Assembly (NCBI GenBank): GCA_046719305.1
Contig: JBDNDE010000048.1
Span: 1 to 18,590, forward strand
Reading direction: 5' to 3'
From: RGDT01 sp046719305
GTDB taxonomy: Bacteria; Planctomycetota; Planctomycetia; Gemmatales; Gemmataceae
Length of the DNA stretch: 18,590 bases
Shown: positions 1 to 6,604 of the stretch, in pieces
Layout: each line of letters opens with the position of its first letter
How positions within the stretch are numbered: position 1 is the stretch's first letter
Position numbers and translations under genes: made by a program
The notes under the pieces: model-generated
What the model was told of the DNA's origin: nothing
What the model saw: the letters and a program-made list of their open reading frames with translations, nothing else
Database searches by the model: none

Positions 1-2
1 TG

Positions 3-188
3 CAATCGTCGGGGTGGGGCCGCAAAACCCGTCCGAATCTAAAGATCGGCATCTGTGGCGAACACGGCGGCGAACCCGACAGCGTGAAGTTTTGCCACAA
101 GATCGGTCTAGACTATGTCAGCTGCTCACCGTTCCGGGTGCCGATCGCCCGTTTGGCCGCCGCCCAGGCTGCCCTACAAGGCAAATGA
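3..188 (+). CDS. ppdK: Pyruvate phosphate dikinase, C-terminal end (partial)
   Basis: This is the last 61 codons of a gene that begins left of the window, so no start is present. The frame reads KIGICGEHGGEP, then FCHKIGLDYVSCSPFRVPIA, ending ARLAAAQAALQGK and a TGA stop. In the PPDK family the Cys of the ICGEHGG motif is the catalytic acid/base of the C-terminal TIM-barrel domain, and the SCSPFRVPIARLAAAQA tail is characteristic. The enzyme interconverts pyruvate, ATP and phosphate with PEP, AMP and pyrophosphate in the cytoplasm. The next gene, gmhB, lies 124 bases downstream on the same strand; cotranscription cannot be judged. The family call is firm because the motif and tail are near-invariant, but only this end can be inspected. 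Confidence 0.93.
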   Translation, partial: QSSGWGRKTRPNLKIGICGEHGGEPDSVKFCHKIGLDYVSCSPFRVPIARLAAAQAALQGK

Positions 189-312
189 GGGAACAAGTAA
201 CCCTCCCAAGGGCAAGTAAGGCAACTGGCGAACGTCCCTACGATGAGGCCCACAAGAGCAAAGACGAGAGAATCCAGGGGAGATCCTCGCCGTGGGGTAG
301 GGAGTTGACGGG

Positions 313-783
313 ATGAAACCAGCCATCTTTCTGGATCGTGATGGCACGCTGATTGTCGATCCGGGGTACCCCAAAGATCCAGAGGTAGTGCAACCGTTAC
401 CCGGTGTCGTCGAGGCGCTGATGCGCTTTGGCGATGCCGGCTTTGCCTTGGTGGTGATCAGCAATCAGGCCGGCGTTGGTCGAGGAATCATCACCCCCAA
501 ACAGGCACGAGCAGTCCACTTACGATTCATCGCTCTGTTCGGCGAAAAAGGCATTCACTTCGACGACGTGCGCTACTGCTTCCATGCTCCCGAGGTGGGT
601 TGCGCTTGTCGCAAACCCGCACCGGGGATGATCCTTCAAAGTACGGCTACCTACGGCTGGGATCTGCCGCGCTCGTATATGATCGGCGACAAGCCCAGCG
701 ATGTCCAGGCAGGCATTGCCGCAGGTTGCGTTGGCATCGCCTTTACGGATTGGCCCAGCGTCACCGCTCGCATCCTAGGATGA
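313..783 (+). CDS. gmhB: D-glycero-D-manno-heptose-1,7-bisphosphate 7-phosphatase (GmhB-type HAD phosphatase)
   Basis: A 156-residue HAD-superfamily IIIA phosphatase. Motif I is FLDRDGTL with Asp8 and Asp10, motif II is ISNQ (Ser50), motif III includes Lys101, and motif IV is MIGDKPSD (Asp126, Asp130). Between the motifs, Cys89, His91, Cys97 and Cys99 (pattern CFH...CAC) match the structural zinc site that marks GmhB and histidinol-phosphatase relatives. GmhB removes the 7-phosphate from heptose bisphosphate in ADP- or GDP-heptose synthesis for LPS core or glycoproteins. A GGGAG ribosome site stands 8 bases before this ATG, supporting the start. No other heptose gene is visible. The D-alpha versus D-beta anomer preference, and a histidinol-phosphatase role, cannot be decided from sequence alone; I judge GmhB more likely. 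Confidence 0.82.
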   Translation: MKPAIFLDRDGTLIVDPGYPKDPEVVQPLPGVVEALMRFGDAGFALVVISNQAGVGRGIITPKQARAVHLRFIALFGEKGIHFDDVRYCFHAPEVGCACRKPAPGMILQSTATYGWDLPRSYMIGDKPSDVQAGIAAGCVGIAFTDWPSVTARILG

Positions 784-800
784 ATAGTCGTCTCTAATTG

Positions 801-833
801 TTGCGCTTGTATTTAACTCTTGCGCTTGTATTT
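801..833. repeat. Direct repeat of 14 bases across a stop codon
   Basis: TTGCGCTTGTATTT occurs at 801-814 and again at 820-833, separated by AACTC, giving a 19-base period. On the minus strand the second copy encodes the Lys-Tyr-Lys-Arg tail of the copper monooxygenase and the first lies at and beyond its TAA stop (813-815). It looks like a small tandem duplication that added copy sequence behind, or created, the present C-terminus. It could also be chance in a short gap between convergent genes. Confidence 0.7.
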
Positions 834-2096
834 TTGACCTTTCTTGGTGACCTCGAAATAGTGGCCAATGACCGCGCCCCAATGGGCCAGTTCGTCCACC
901 CAGTGATTCGCGATACCGCCGATGATCAGGCCGGACATCTCATCGGTGCTATCTTCGCCCAGGCGGATACGACGTGGCGGCGAAAACGGATTGCGCGGAT
1001 TGTCCGCCGAGTTGTCCCAAGTCCATTCGGCATCGACGATAGTCCCCTTGGGCAAAACAAAAGGCTCGCGATAGAGGTAGGTGTCTTGCCAGTTGAAATC
1101 CCAATCGGGAATGTGGAGCAGTTGCCGCTTCGTGCCGTTGGGCAGGGTGGCAGTCACCCTGACCGTCTTGCCGATGGTGTGCATGTGAGCCCAGATGTTC
1201 CGCACCTGCATATCCACGGGTAACTTGAACCGATCGGTCGCCCGATACTTCCTCTCACCTGCCGGTATATCGATCTCTTCGGAAGCCATGGCGATAATCA
1301 CTGGACCCTTGGCCGGCTTGCGCTCGGTGAAGTAGAGGCCGATCTCGGTTTGATCGGTTTCAACTTTGCCGGTGGGGTGATAATGCATTTGCAAGACTAG
1401 ATCGGTGCCCGGCTTGAGAACGATCGTTGTATCCTTGTCGAAGAAACGCGGCGTCATGCCGGGGGCGTAGCTGGGAATGAACCCAGCGGGCAAAAAACCG
1501 GGACTGTAGCCTGGGTAGCCGTTGCCTTTGTTGTTGGCATTAAGCTTCCGCGCAGTGCCGGAAGTGTCCAGGATGCCGACAGCGTGATGGGCCACCCGGC
1601 GGTTGCTGGGACGGATCTCGACTCCACACAGGTACTTTTCCTTGGTGAGATTCAGAGGAAAGACAAAGTGCCAGTAAATGTCGCGTCCCTCGGCAGGAAT
1701 CTCAAAGGGCTTGGCCATCTTGACCACCAAATCGGGCGTACTCAACTGCCAGCCGGTCTTGAAGTGTGGCACAGCGGGGGCGTTCTTGGGGTCGCCTTCG
1801 GGAGCGCCGGCCTTGGCCCAGCGTTGCAGCGTATCGATTTGAGCCGCAGTCAGTTTGCGTTCGTCGTGGAAGGTGCCAGCGGGGGCTTCGGGCATCCAGG
1901 GCGGCATGGACTTTTCCCCGACCACCCGAGCGATCAGTTTAGCCCGCTTGCGCGCATCAGCATAGCTTAAAAGCGGAAACGGCCCAGCCTCGCCTTCGCG
2001 ATGGCATGACGCGCAGTGTGTGTACAGAATCGGGGCCACCTCTTGGGAATAGGTGGGCACTTCCGTTGCACAGAGCAGCCAGAAAACGGCAATCAT
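813..2096 (-). CDS. Cytochrome c / PHM-type copper monooxygenase fusion protein
   Basis: A 427-residue protein with a short hydrophobic N-terminus (IAVFWLLCA, a possible but weak export signal). Then comes a mono-haem cytochrome c segment with CASCH (Cys28, Cys31, His32) followed by EGEAGPFPLLSY and MPPW. Residues about 110-415 match the copper type II ascorbate-dependent monooxygenase fold of peptidylglycine hydroxylating and dopamine beta-monooxygenases. All six copper ligands can be aligned: His170, His171 and His238 (LQMHYH) for CuH, and His304, His306 (AHMHTIGK) and Met387 (STDEMSGL) for CuM. The substrate is unknown; a periplasmic oxidation fed by haem electrons is inference. The ATG overlaps the stop of the upstream redoxin gene (ATGA), with AAGG about 8 bases ahead inside that gene, so translation is probably coupled. 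It converges on gmhB, 29 bases away. Confidence 0.85.
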   Translation of the reverse strand: MIAVFWLLCATEVPTYSQEVAPILYTHCASCHREGEAGPFPLLSYADARKRAKLIARVVGEKSMPPWMPEAPAGTFHDERKLTAAQIDTLQRWAKAGAPEGDPKNAPAVPHFKTGWQLSTPDLVVKMAKPFEIPAEGRDIYWHFVFPLNLTKEKYLCGVEIRPSNRRVAHHAVGILDTSGTARKLNANNKGNGYPGYSPGFLPAGFIPSYAPGMTPRFFDKDTTIVLKPGTDLVLQMHYHPTGKVETDQTEIGLYFTERKPAKGPVIIAMASEEIDIPAGERKYRATDRFKLPVDMQVRNIWAHMHTIGKTVRVTATLPNGTKRQLLHIPDWDFNWQDTYLYREPFVLPKGTIVDAEWTWDNSADNPRNPFSPPRRIRLGEDSTDEMSGLIIGGIANHWVDELAHWGAVIGHYFEVTKKGQKYKRKS

Positions 2097-2611
2097 GGCA
2101 GCACCTTAGAATCGAAGTCGATATCACACCCAACCGCCTCGGTACGCGGTACGCGGACGGCCTGGCCGTTGAGTAGGTCATCAAGCGCTTGACGCAGATC
2201 GTGGCGGGTGGGATGCTCGCGGCGACGGCCACCCGGTCTGGGGTAACGGTCGTCGATGCGTCCCTGGTAGACGGTCTTGCCCTGTGAATCGACGACTACC
2301 ACCTCGGGCGTGCGTGTCACTCCCAAGCGTCTGGCCTCATGCAAATCGCGATCATGTCGCGCGTCGCTGCCCAAGCCAAACTCTTTGGCATGACGCGCGA
2401 TCTGGTCAGCGGTGGCATCGGGCAGCGGGTAGACGACCACATGCCGAAACGCGGGATAGTCGGCCTGGATACGAGCGATCTCCGGCGCGTAGGCATTAGC
2501 GATCGGGCAATCGATGCCCACGAAGTAGTACACCGTGGGCGGCGTTTCGACCTGTGGCGAACGGGCACAGCCAAGACTCAGTACTAGGCTCAGCAGCATC
2601 ATCTTCCTCAT
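2093..2611 (-). CDS. Redoxin/thioredoxin-like lipoprotein paired with the copper monooxygenase
   Basis: A 172-residue protein. It starts MRKMMLLSLVLSLGC, with Arg2-Lys3, a hydrophobic core and a lipobox LSLGC, so Cys15 is the likely lipidated residue. The rest is thioredoxin-like: VYYFVGIDCPIANAY near residue 27 with a single Cys35 rather than CxxC, a cis-Pro loop TRTPEVVVVDSQG (Pro102), and YQGRIDDRY (115-123). The tail AVGCDID contains Cys162. In many planctomycete proteins this module is fused directly to the cytochrome c/copper monooxygenase encoded next, so here the fusion seems split into two overlapping genes. A peroxidase, copper-delivery or disulfide role is open. No Shine-Dalgarno is seen before the ATG; a TAATAT box sits 5 bases upstream instead. 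Confidence 0.75.
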   Translation of the reverse strand: MRKMMLLSLVLSLGCARSPQVETPPTVYYFVGIDCPIANAYAPEIARIQADYPAFRHVVVYPLPDATADQIARHAKEFGLGSDARHDRDLHEARRLGVTRTPEVVVVDSQGKTVYQGRIDDRYPRPGGRRREHPTRHDLRQALDDLLNGQAVRVPRTEAVGCDIDFDSKVLP

Positions 2612-3209
2612 GCCGAATATTACACGGCCGACCGCGCTCAGGTTTCAGAAGATCGAGCGGAGTGAAAAATTGCGAGGGCGGCCGGCTATGGGCTATTTTG
2701 GAATTTACTCCCGTTCTTGCGGTGCCCTAAATGTCTCAGGAGTGACCTCGTTAAGTAAAGGGACTACCGGGCAGAAGCAAGCGCGGCTATATGCTTGGAG
2801 AAAAGGGCGGGCCAAGAGGTGGACGAGGCTTGGGTTTATTGGTCTGTCACAAGAATCGGGCGAATAAAATGGGCGACAGGTCTGCAGAATCATCGCTGGA
2901 GCGAAAAAGCACGACCTCGAAGCATGGTCGCTCGCACGATTCAGCTTCGACCCATCCGGACACAGGTTGACCCGCGTCTGCCCAACCCGGCCAGCGGCAA
3001 TCGCTTGCAGGTGGCCAGGGGTGAGGGCAGCGTGCGGAGGGGGCGGGCCGGCGTCAGTGCTACGGGGTTCTATTCTGGTCGGCTATCGTCCCGGCAGGCG
3101 GCGAGGCGAGCGTACCCGATGGGTGAGCCAGGGGGGGATTGAGCAATCGACATCAACTAGCATCTGGAGTATCGCTTCGCGAAACGCTCTCTGGCTCGTT
3201 GAGTTCCGC
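2612..3209. other. 598-base region without a convincing gene
   Basis: This stretch lies between the redoxin start and the end of the beta-CASP gene, both on the minus strand. Open frames exist on both strands (for example plus 2795-3142 and minus 2705-2893), but their products are low-complexity, rich in Arg and Gly, have no recognisable motif and no supporting ribosome site. A small inverted repeat, CGACC at 2912-2916 and GGTCG at 2926-2930, flanks a 9-base loop. I could not recognise RNase P RNA, tmRNA, a riboswitch or a tRNA. The length is large for this otherwise dense window, so an unrecognised RNA or a decayed gene is possible. Confidence 0.6.
2617..2622 (-). promoter_or_regulatory. Possible -10 box for a leaderless redoxin transcript
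   Basis: On the minus strand TAATAT lies 5 bases before the ATG of the redoxin lipoprotein gene. Used as a -10 element it would place transcription start at or within a base or two of the A of the ATG, giving a leaderless mRNA. This fits the absence of a purine-rich ribosome site there. No good -35 hexamer is seen at the usual distance, so the call is tentative and could be chance. Confidence 0.3.
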
Positions 3210-4607
3210 TCACGCCACACGGGCGACCTCTTCATATTCGGCGGGGGCCACGTCGGGGAAGCCCATGTTGCGTAACGTAGTTGTCAGGGCGTCACAAGCT
3301 TCCGATTCACCATGGACCAGACGGATCCGGCCCGTTTGTCCTACACTCGGAGCGAACAAGGCCTGGAAATCCACCGTGTCGGCATGGCCGCTAAAGCCGT
3401 TGATTTGTTCCACATCCACCCATTTATTCCAGGTTCGGCCGTGGAAGCGAACGGTCGGGCCTTTTTGCATGAGTTGCGCCCCCAGCGACAAAGGAGCCTG
3501 ATAACTGACCAGGACGACGGCCGAGCGCGGGTCATCGAGGTGGTTGCGCAGGTGGGGAATAATTCGTCCCCCCTCGCACATGCCCCCCGAGGCCACGATA
3601 ATGCATGGCTCGGGTTGCAGACTGCGGTAGCGCGCTTCTTCGGCCGAGAGCATAAACTCGACAGGAACCTCTTGGCGATCGGGATAGGGAAGGTGCTCGG
3701 GATGCTCCTCGTGGACATAAGCGATCTCGGCCGCCAATGGGCTATCGATGTAGATCGGTAGCATCGGCATGCGGTTTTGGGCCATCCACTCGCGCAGGAA
3801 ATGGACGACGATCTGCGTGCGACCAAGGCTGAAAGCCGGAATGAACACTTTACCATTGCGGGCTACCACTCGTCGCACAATTTCGCTCATCCGCTGGGCC
3901 ATGGTGTCCAGAGAGTCGTGAACTTTACCGCCGTAGGTCGATTCACAGATCACCAGATCCCCCGCTGGAATGGGCGGCGGCTCCTTCAGGTATGGCAAGC
4001 CGCGTCGGCCGACATCTCCTGTAAAGACAAGGCGAAAATCTTTACCGATGTGTTGCAAATCCAGCGTCACGATGGCCGAGCCGAGAATATGGCCAGCATC
4101 AGTGAAGCGAAGTTGCACCTCGGGATGAATCGTGATGGGTTGCTCATAATCGACTGGAATGCAGCGTCGCACCGTCTCGTTGACGTGCCGCATGGTGTAG
4201 AGCGGTCGGCTTTCTTCGCCGCGCCGCGCTCCCTGGCCAAATTGGCTGGTGGCATGGGTGTCGTCCGCCTGCAACTTGGCCGAATCATGCAGCATGACGA
4301 CCAGAAGATCCTTGGTGGCCGGCGTGCAATAAATCGGTCCAGCGAAGCCTTGACGCACCAGATTAGGCAGGTTGCCGCAATGATCGACGTGGGCGTGACT
4401 AAGGATGACGGCGTCGATGGTGGCAGGGTCAAAAGGAAAGGAACGATTCTTGGCGCGAGCCTCTTCCCGCGGACCGCGGGCTAAACCGCAATCGAGCAGC
4501 AGCCGATGCGGACCACATTCGACCAGGTGCATCGAGCCACTGACGGAGCGTGTGGCACCAAGAAAATGAACGTGGGGGGAGGTCGTGATCGAATTCAGGG
4601 CATTCAT
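3210..4607 (-). CDS. Beta-CASP metallo-beta-lactamase RNA hydrolase (RNase-like, CPSF73 type)
   Basis: A 465-residue MBL-fold protein. The zinc ligands are in HAHVDHCGN (His71, His73, Asp75, His76), DAGHILGSA (His173) and FTGDVGRRG (Asp198). The inserted beta-CASP domain, roughly residues 215-390, carries CESTYGG (Glu222, motif A), PAFSLGRTQ, YIDSPLA and ASGGMCEGGR. The C-terminal FSGHAD (His408) is motif C. Length and motif order match the bacterial and archaeal relatives of CPSF73, which cleave or trim RNA with endo- and 5'-exonuclease activity in the cytoplasm. It lacks N-terminal KH domains of the archaeal forms. The ATG follows ATAAGGGT, with a better spaced AAGGA 12 bases upstream. The Clp N-domain gene lies upstream on the same strand with a 124-base gap. 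The exact RNA substrate cannot be inferred. Confidence 0.9.
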   Translation of the reverse strand: MNALNSITTSPHVHFLGATRSVSGSMHLVECGPHRLLLDCGLARGPREEARAKNRSFPFDPATIDAVILSHAHVDHCGNLPNLVRQGFAGPIYCTPATKDLLVVMLHDSAKLQADDTHATSQFGQGARRGEESRPLYTMRHVNETVRRCIPVDYEQPITIHPEVQLRFTDAGHILGSAIVTLDLQHIGKDFRLVFTGDVGRRGLPYLKEPPPIPAGDLVICESTYGGKVHDSLDTMAQRMSEIVRRVVARNGKVFIPAFSLGRTQIVVHFLREWMAQNRMPMLPIYIDSPLAAEIAYVHEEHPEHLPYPDRQEVPVEFMLSAEEARYRSLQPEPCIIVASGGMCEGGRIIPHLRNHLDDPRSAVVLVSYQAPLSLGAQLMQKGPTVRFHGRTWNKWVDVEQINGFSGHADTVDFQALFAPSVGQTGRIRLVHGESEACDALTTTLRNMGFPDVAPAEYEEVARVA

Positions 4608-4711
4608 ACCCTTATTGTATCCTTACAGGGCAAGGGTTTCCTACTGCGAAGCGGCCCAAAAGCGGAAAAACGCCTCGCCACAACTGGCGCAGCCGTGCAG
4701 ACCCTTGCGAA

Positions 4712-4730
4712 CACCTCCCACCAAGAGGTG
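4712..4730 (-). terminator. Hairpin just after the Clp N-domain gene, possible weak terminator
   Basis: CACCTC (4712-4717) and GAGGTG (4725-4730) form a perfect 6-bp stem with a 7-base loop, directly behind the TAG stop of the minus-strand Clp N-domain gene. No run of T follows on the minus strand, so it is not a canonical intrinsic terminator; it may instead be a transcript-end stabilising hairpin in the gap before the beta-CASP gene. Confidence 0.3.
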
Positions 4731-4731
4731 C

Positions 4732-5268
4732 CTAACTGTTGCCCGACTTCTGGCTGCCAGTTTGCCCGGACAATTCGGCAATCACAGCTTGTTCGGTGAG
4801 CTTCGCGGCCGTCACTCCTAGACGCTCGAAGCACTCGGCGACAATACTTCGCTGAGCAGTCAGCATGCAGACGAGCAGATCCATGGAGGTGATTTGGTTG
4901 CGGTCATTCTCCAGGGCGCGGTTCATCGCATCGCGTAGCAGTCGAATCACGTTGTCTGAAAGAAACTCGCGGTTGAGCGACAATACCGCTTGTTCGGTGC
5001 CTGGTTCCTGACAAAACAGATCTTGAAATTGACGTAACAAGCAGGGCAGATCCGCTTGGAGGCGTTTACCCCACAGACGCACGGGGGCATCCGGGTGTGA
5101 CAGAATACCCATAAAGACATGGGGCGAACGAACACTATCCCAGCGAGTTTCTCGGGCTAGGCGGGTCGACTCGCGTAGAGCCTCCATCGCCATGGGATGA
5201 ATTCGATCGGCACGCAACCAGCCACCGGGCAGAAAAATTGGATCGGTCGAATCGTCTGGCTTGGCCAT
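4732..5268 (-). CDS. Free-standing Clp N-domain (Clp repeat) protein
   Basis: 178 residues from the chosen start. Two helical Clp repeats are visible: HPMAMEALRESTRLARETRW to the region near residue 82, with the typical (S/T)PHVFMGIL, and LSDNVIRLLRDAMNRALEND through LGVTAAKL (about 103-156), with ITSMDLLVCML. This is the N-terminal adaptor- and substrate-binding domain of ClpA, ClpB and ClpC, but the AAA+ ATPase modules are absent, so it resembles ClpS-independent stand-alone relatives such as plant ClpT or bacterial ClpX-free N-domain proteins; a role as Clp adaptor or modulator is inference. The frame is open back to 5463, but the upstream codons encode no Clp sequence. AGGA ends 9 bases before the ATG at 5268, which I prefer; an ATG at 5277 is the alternative. 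Confidence 0.72.
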   Translation of the reverse strand: MAKPDDSTDPIFLPGGWLRADRIHPMAMEALRESTRLARETRWDSVRSPHVFMGILSHPDAPVRLWGKRLQADLPCLLRQFQDLFCQEPGTEQAVLSLNREFLSDNVIRLLRDAMNRALENDRNQITSMDLLVCMLTAQRSIVAECFERLGVTAAKLTEQAVIAELSGQTGSQKSGNS

Positions 5269-5507
5269 GAACGTCATTCCTGAGCAAGACGCGTCTAACA
5301 TCTTTGACACGATTATGCCCCAGGCGTCAAGCCGAGGCAAGCACTTCCTCTCGGCAAGAGGGGCATTTTCCCCAGACGGGCACCGAAGCGCAACCAAGGC
5401 CCCGAATCGTCCATGCGTGTCGTCCTTGCTTGCCAGGACAGCGTTCTGCACCATGATAAGCAAGAAGATCTGCCCGCCCCTACTCGCTGCTCGGAGGTGG
5501 CTCGCTT

Positions 5508-6530
5508 ATGCGCTTGATTCTTTTGGTCCTGCTCGGCTTGGCTGGCCTCACCCTGGCCTGGGCCGTCGACGAACCTGCCGGAACTGCCACGGCGGCTTCG
5601 GGCTATGTTCTGGTGGATTCCACGGGCAAAGAAGTGAAACTGAGCAACCCTACCTTCACCGAGGGGGTGCGACGGCTGGGATGGCTGGCTAAACCGGAGC
5701 AATCCCCCCCAGGAAAAGATAAGCCGCCGTCCTCACCCAAGACCAAGGGCAAACGTCCCACCGCAAGCGCCTTCGACCCTGTGGCGATCGTGATTCGCGA
5801 TGCGGCCAAGTTCACCTTTGCCGAAGGCGTGGTGGCCCTGGTGCCGCTGAAGCAGGTTCGCTCGGTTTCGTTTGATCCTGAGAAACGCACGATGACACTC
5901 CGGGCCGCCACCAGCGATCAACCGGCCGACGACGTGACGTTCACGGGCACCACCCTTTACAAAGGGAACAACAAACTCACCCTCGAAGCCGAGGTCAACA
6001 AAGGCGCTCTGGGGGTGGCCGCCGTTACCTACCAAGGCGGCATTCCAAAAGGTGGCTTCCGCGAGTTACGCTTTCCTACGCCCCAAGTCGAGTCACCCAA
6101 GCCTGGACGCGCTGCGGTCGTTCTCTCCGCCGACAAAACGGTGAAACGCGAAGACAAGGTCATCGACCTTCAACCGCTGTATCGACTAGCCGATGGCCGC
6201 GAGGTTTTGGTGCCCACACTGCTGTTCAAAAAGACGCTGCGTCTGGACGTAAGCAAAATCGCCGGCTTGGCCCAGACCGATGCCGAGGGCGACGACATCG
6301 TTTGGAAGGTCACCGCCACCGACAACGAAACGGCCGATCTGACCCTTTTGACCACTGGCCGCATCCATGATCAAGACGCCAGCCTTATTGGACTGGTAGG
6401 ACGCACGGCGTATGGGTATCGGTTGTTCCCACCGCGTCGTATTGTGTCGGTATGGTTTGATGCGACGGAGGTGCCCAAGGGGACGCTGTTACCAGCCCCG
6501 AAAGAGTTACCCGACGAGGGGAGTGAGTGA
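5508..6530 (+). CDS. Secreted protein of unknown function with two related halves
   Basis: 340 residues, unrecognised. The N-terminus MRLILLVLLGLAGLTLAWA is a classical signal peptide with likely cleavage after AWA at about residue 19, so the product is exported. A Pro/Lys/Ser-rich linker (about 63-86) separates it from a mostly beta-strand body. The segment VPLKQVRSVSFDPE (about 119) resembles FPPRRIVSVWFDAT near the C-terminus (about 314), suggesting a duplicated beta domain. No catalytic or metal motif is apparent. GGAGG lies 10 bases before the ATG. The stop is 74 bases before the chosen valS start, so the two could be cotranscribed. The 239 bases upstream separate it divergently from the Clp N-domain gene and probably hold its promoter, though no clear hexamers are seen. 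It is probably a lineage-specific envelope protein. Confidence 0.7.
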   Translation: MRLILLVLLGLAGLTLAWAVDEPAGTATAASGYVLVDSTGKEVKLSNPTFTEGVRRLGWLAKPEQSPPGKDKPPSSPKTKGKRPTASAFDPVAIVIRDAAKFTFAEGVVALVPLKQVRSVSFDPEKRTMTLRAATSDQPADDVTFTGTTLYKGNNKLTLEAEVNKGALGVAAVTYQGGIPKGGFRELRFPTPQVESPKPGRAAVVLSADKTVKREDKVIDLQPLYRLADGREVLVPTLLFKKTLRLDVSKIAGLAQTDAEGDDIVWKVTATDNETADLTLLTTGRIHDQDASLIGLVGRTAYGYRLFPPRRIVSVWFDATEVPKGTLLPAPKELPDEGSE

Positions 6531-6604
6531 ATCATGGGAGCCTGAACGCTATCATACACGACAAGCAATCCATCGACTGGGCAAGAAAAAGGATTCAACC
6601 GACG

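Noticed and set aside
798..1223. Plus-strand open frame of 141 codons
   Set aside because: It lies wholly antisense to the copper monooxygenase coding region and its product has no recognisable motif.
2795..3142. Plus-strand open frame of 115 codons in the long gap
   Set aside because: The product is Arg/Gly-rich without domain signals, and no ribosome site precedes it. I kept the region as unexplained spacer.
5325..5362. Imperfect hairpin (GCCGAGG with CCTCTCGGC) in the divergent gap before the secreted protein gene
   Set aside because: The stem needs a two-base bulge and there is no T tract, so it does not support a terminator or a named RNA.
5269..5463. N-terminal extension of the Clp N-domain gene to 5463
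   Set aside because: The added 65 residues show no Clp sequence, and AGGA before 5268 supports the shorter start.
6527..6604. GTG start for valS overlapping the preceding stop
   Set aside because: The extra 26 residues precede the conserved ValS start, and ATG 6605 has its own AAAGGA site.
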